Assembly: GCA_025363495.1 (NCBI GenBank)
Contig: JANYDR010000468.1
Location: forward strand, 1 to 7,179
Origin: Cyclobacteriaceae bacterium
GTDB lineage: Bacteria; Bacteroidota; Bacteroidia; Cytophagales; Cyclobacteriaceae
Length of the DNA: 7,179 nt
Reading direction: 5' to 3'
The notes under the pieces are model-generated. The model saw nothing but the letters and a program-made list of their open reading frames with translations. It did not search any database and was not told the DNA's origin. The position numbers and the translations under genes were made by a program. Below are positions 5,500 through 7,179 of the stretch, piece after piece (position 1 is the first letter of the stretch; each line of letters begins with the position of its first letter).

Positions 5500-6297
5500 A
5501 TGAAATTTAACGCCATTGTTTTGTTGAGTTTGCTTTTATTAACCGTAACTGCCATTCATGCACAAAAAAAAGTATGGAATGGGAAAAGTGCCACAGTTGT
5601 ATTAACGTATGATGATGCCATCAATGCTCATCTGGACAATGTTATTCCGGCGTTGGATTCTTTAAACCTTAACGCTACGTTTTACATAATAGGTTCTTCC
5701 CCAGTAACCAATAACCGTATGAAGGAGTGGCGTGCTGCTGCTGGGCATGGTCATGAATTAGGAAATCATTCGTTATGCCATCCATGCGACGGAAGCCTTC
5801 CAGGCCGCAGCTTTGTCACACCTGATACGGATTTAAGTAAATACACGGTAAGTCGCGCGGTAAAAGAAATAAAATTAAATAATACTTTGTTGAGCGCGAT
5901 TGATGGTAAGACCAGCCGAACATTTGCCTATCCCTGCGGAGATCGTAGAATTGGGAACACTTATTTTTATAACGAATTAACGAACGATTTTTCCGGAGCG
6001 CGCGGAGTTACAGGTGCAATGAATAGTATCGATAGTGTCAAACTCGATAATATTAATAGCTATTCTATTAATGGCCAGAATTCTGATTATATGATCAGCC
6101 TTGTTGATAATGCCATAAAGACAAACTCATTGCTTGTATTTTTATTTCATGGTGTAGGAGGAGGACATTCGCTTAACGTTGATTTACATGAACATAGTAA
6201 GCTCCTCCATTACTTATCAAAGAGAGAAAAAGAGGTTTGGATAACGACAATGGATGATGCGAGTCGGTTTGTCAGGAAGTATAAGGGTATGAAATAA
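5500..6297 (+). CDS. Secreted polysaccharide deacetylase (NodB/CE4-like)
   Basis: The 265-residue product has a signal peptide ending in AIHAQ (cleavage near residue 21-22). The NodB-homology motifs appear in order. Motif 1 is TYDDA, with Asp38 the expected catalytic base and Asp39 a metal ligand. Motif 2 is HSLCHP, with His90 and His94 the other metal ligands. Motif 3 is FAYPCGD (142-148), and the final LFHG carries His217. All key metal and catalytic residues are present, so an active metal-dependent enzyme removing N- or O-acetyl groups from a polysaccharide is expected, acting in the periplasm or outside the cell. Its place 63 bp behind a CE15-like esterase on the same strand suggests joint work on an acylated plant-type glycan. 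Peptidoglycan or chitin-type substrates cannot be excluded, and co-transcription is likely but unproven. Confidence 0.9.
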   Translation: MKFNAIVLLSLLLLTVTAIHAQKKVWNGKSATVVLTYDDAINAHLDNVIPALDSLNLNATFYIIGSSPVTNNRMKEWRAAAGHGHELGNHSLCHPCDGSLPGRSFVTPDTDLSKYTVSRAVKEIKLNNTLLSAIDGKTSRTFAYPCGDRRIGNTYFYNELTNDFSGARGVTGAMNSIDSVKLDNINSYSINGQNSDYMISLVDNAIKTNSLLVFLFHGVGGGHSLNVDLHEHSKLLHYLSKREKEVWITTMDDASRFVRKYKGMK

Positions 6298-6312
6298 AAA
6301 TGGACCATATTC

Positions 6313-6344
6313 CAACTGATGCATTTAAGCTCATGGGCCAGTTG
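6313..6344. terminator. Weak stem-loop between convergent genes
   Basis: CAACTG (6313-6318) and CAGTTG (6339-6344) form a six-bp inverted repeat with a 20-base loop, inside which ATG and CAT can extend pairing past a bulge. A pyrimidine-rich TCTTCTTTTCC follows on the plus strand. The deacetylase and the permease converge here, so some terminator is expected, but this one is poor. Confidence 0.25.
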
Positions 6345-6399
6345 TCATCTTCTTTTCCTAAAGTCGTTATCCAATTTGATTTTAGACATAAATTTTTAC

Positions 6400-7179
6400 T
6401 TACTCTACTTTCAGTCCGTTTATAGGATTAGATCTTACTACTTTGATAATCTGACTGGAAACTACCATTAGCAAAACAACGATCAGCATCGTTACGGATA
6501 TGATGATTCCAGAATAGCCCATCTGCATTGGGTAGGCAAATAGCATATTCAGGTAGGCCTTCGTAAATAAGTAACTGACAGGTACACCAATCATGAGTGA
6601 GGTAGCTATCATCCAAACGTACTGTTTCGTGATGGTGGAAGCTATGTGTTGAATTCCTGCACCGAGCGTTTTTCGAATGCTAAATTCTCTCAGTCGTCCG
6701 GATACATTCAAAGTGACCAGGCCATACAATCCCAAACTCGCTAATAGGACTGATATGAAAGCAAGTACGTCGCTGAATCTCTCAGATCGGTCAACGCTAT
6801 GAAAATAATTAGCCCAGACGTCTTTCTGATGCTCACCCTGAAATGGAATTTCCGGATAGAGTTTTGTCCATTGTTCCTGTAAGGCGGAATAAGTATCTTT
6901 TTCGGCGCCTTTTCTCACGCGTAAAGATAAATAGGCATAGTCTTTTTCTTCGGACAGTATAAAAATGGTTGGCCGTAGTTCATTGAAAAAATTCCTGGTG
7001 TGAAATTCTTGTAGAACTCCTATTACTTCATACTTTACGCTGTCTATTTCAAATTGTTCCCGAACGGGTTCGCTCAAATTTAAATTCTTAACAAAAAGCT
7101 CATTTACGACGACGACGCGTTTATCGTTTTCAGAATGATTTTTAAAATTCCGTCCTTCTTTTAATCGCAGCCCCATTGT
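6400..7179 (-). CDS. ABC transporter permease, MacB/FtsX type (C-terminal part, cut by window edge)
   Basis: About 260 codons are visible, ending in NPINGLKVE. The first part (MGLRLKEGRNF, VVVVNELFVKNL, YEVIGVLQEFH) is the tail of a MacB-type periplasmic core domain. It is followed by an FtsX permease domain with three membrane helices, at about residues 134-157, 186-208 and 221-244. Between the first two lies the LREFSIRKTLGA segment, matching the E-IGIRK-LGA signature that couples these permeases to their ATPase. Full-length Bacteroidota members are about 780-820 residues with a second permease half, so at least 500 residues lie beyond the window. The ATG near 7176 is internal, since the frame stays open through the last base. 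Such permeases act with an ATPase in efflux, lipoprotein or signal-peptide export; the substrate is unknown. It converges on the deacetylase gene. Confidence 0.92.
   Translation of the reverse strand, partial: TMGLRLKEGRNFKNHSENDKRVVVVNELFVKNLNLSEPVREQFEIDSVKYEVIGVLQEFHTRNFFNELRPTIFILSEEKDYAYLSLRVRKGAEKDTYSALQEQWTKLYPEIPFQGEHQKDVWANYFHSVDRSERFSDVLAFISVLLASLGLYGLVTLNVSGRLREFSIRKTLGAGIQHIASTITKQYVWMIATSLMIGVPVSYLFTKAYLNMLFAYPMQMGYSGIIISVTMLIVVLLMVVSSQIIKVVRSNPINGLKVE

Overview
The window looks like a chromosomal segment of a Bacteroidota bacterium, probably Cytophagales or Sphingobacteriales-like. Supporting signs are the AT-rich intergenic DNA without strong Shine-Dalgarno sites, a TPR lipoprotein with a Bacteroidota-style C-terminus, a Tat-signal Gfo/Idh/MocA oxidoreductase, a MacB/FtsX-type permease with the E-x-x-IRK-x-LGA signature, and secreted carbohydrate esterases ending their signal peptides in A-Q. 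The assignment rests on protein style only. No RNA genes, CRISPR array or complete insertion sequence were seen.

Left part (1-1000): the 5' half of a Tat-exported Gfo/Idh/MocA oxidoreductase is a pseudogene. It has an in-frame TGA in the signal peptide, and its 3' half is lost, replaced by a copy of a short interspersed repeat. A second copy in the same orientation lies just upstream of the gene, so the remnant sits between two direct repeats.

Middle (1003-3930): a TPR lipoprotein on + converges on a small four-helix membrane protein on -. That membrane gene diverges from a two-gene operon, an ArsR-type repressor overlapping by ATGA an SRPBCC/AHSA1-type protein. The divergent gap holds a striking tandem operator: two GTAAGT-N4-ACTTAC palindromes at a 17-bp period, one overlapping a likely Bacteroidota -7 element. 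Immediately after the SRPBCC stop there is possibly a decayed coding relic on -, followed by the AT-rich upstream region of the next gene.

Right part (3931-7179): a secreted CE15-like glucuronoyl esterase is followed 63 bp later by a secreted NodB-type polysaccharide deacetylase. Together they suggest ester removal from plant-type (xylan-like) or other acylated polysaccharide. Converging on them is the C-terminal part of an ABC transporter FtsX/MacB-type permease that runs off the window edge.

Nothing here clearly forms a wholly new system. The items most worth following up are the tandem operator of the ArsR-SRPBCC module, the structured repeat that truncates the oxidoreductase gene, and the variant catalytic acid of the CE15-like enzyme.
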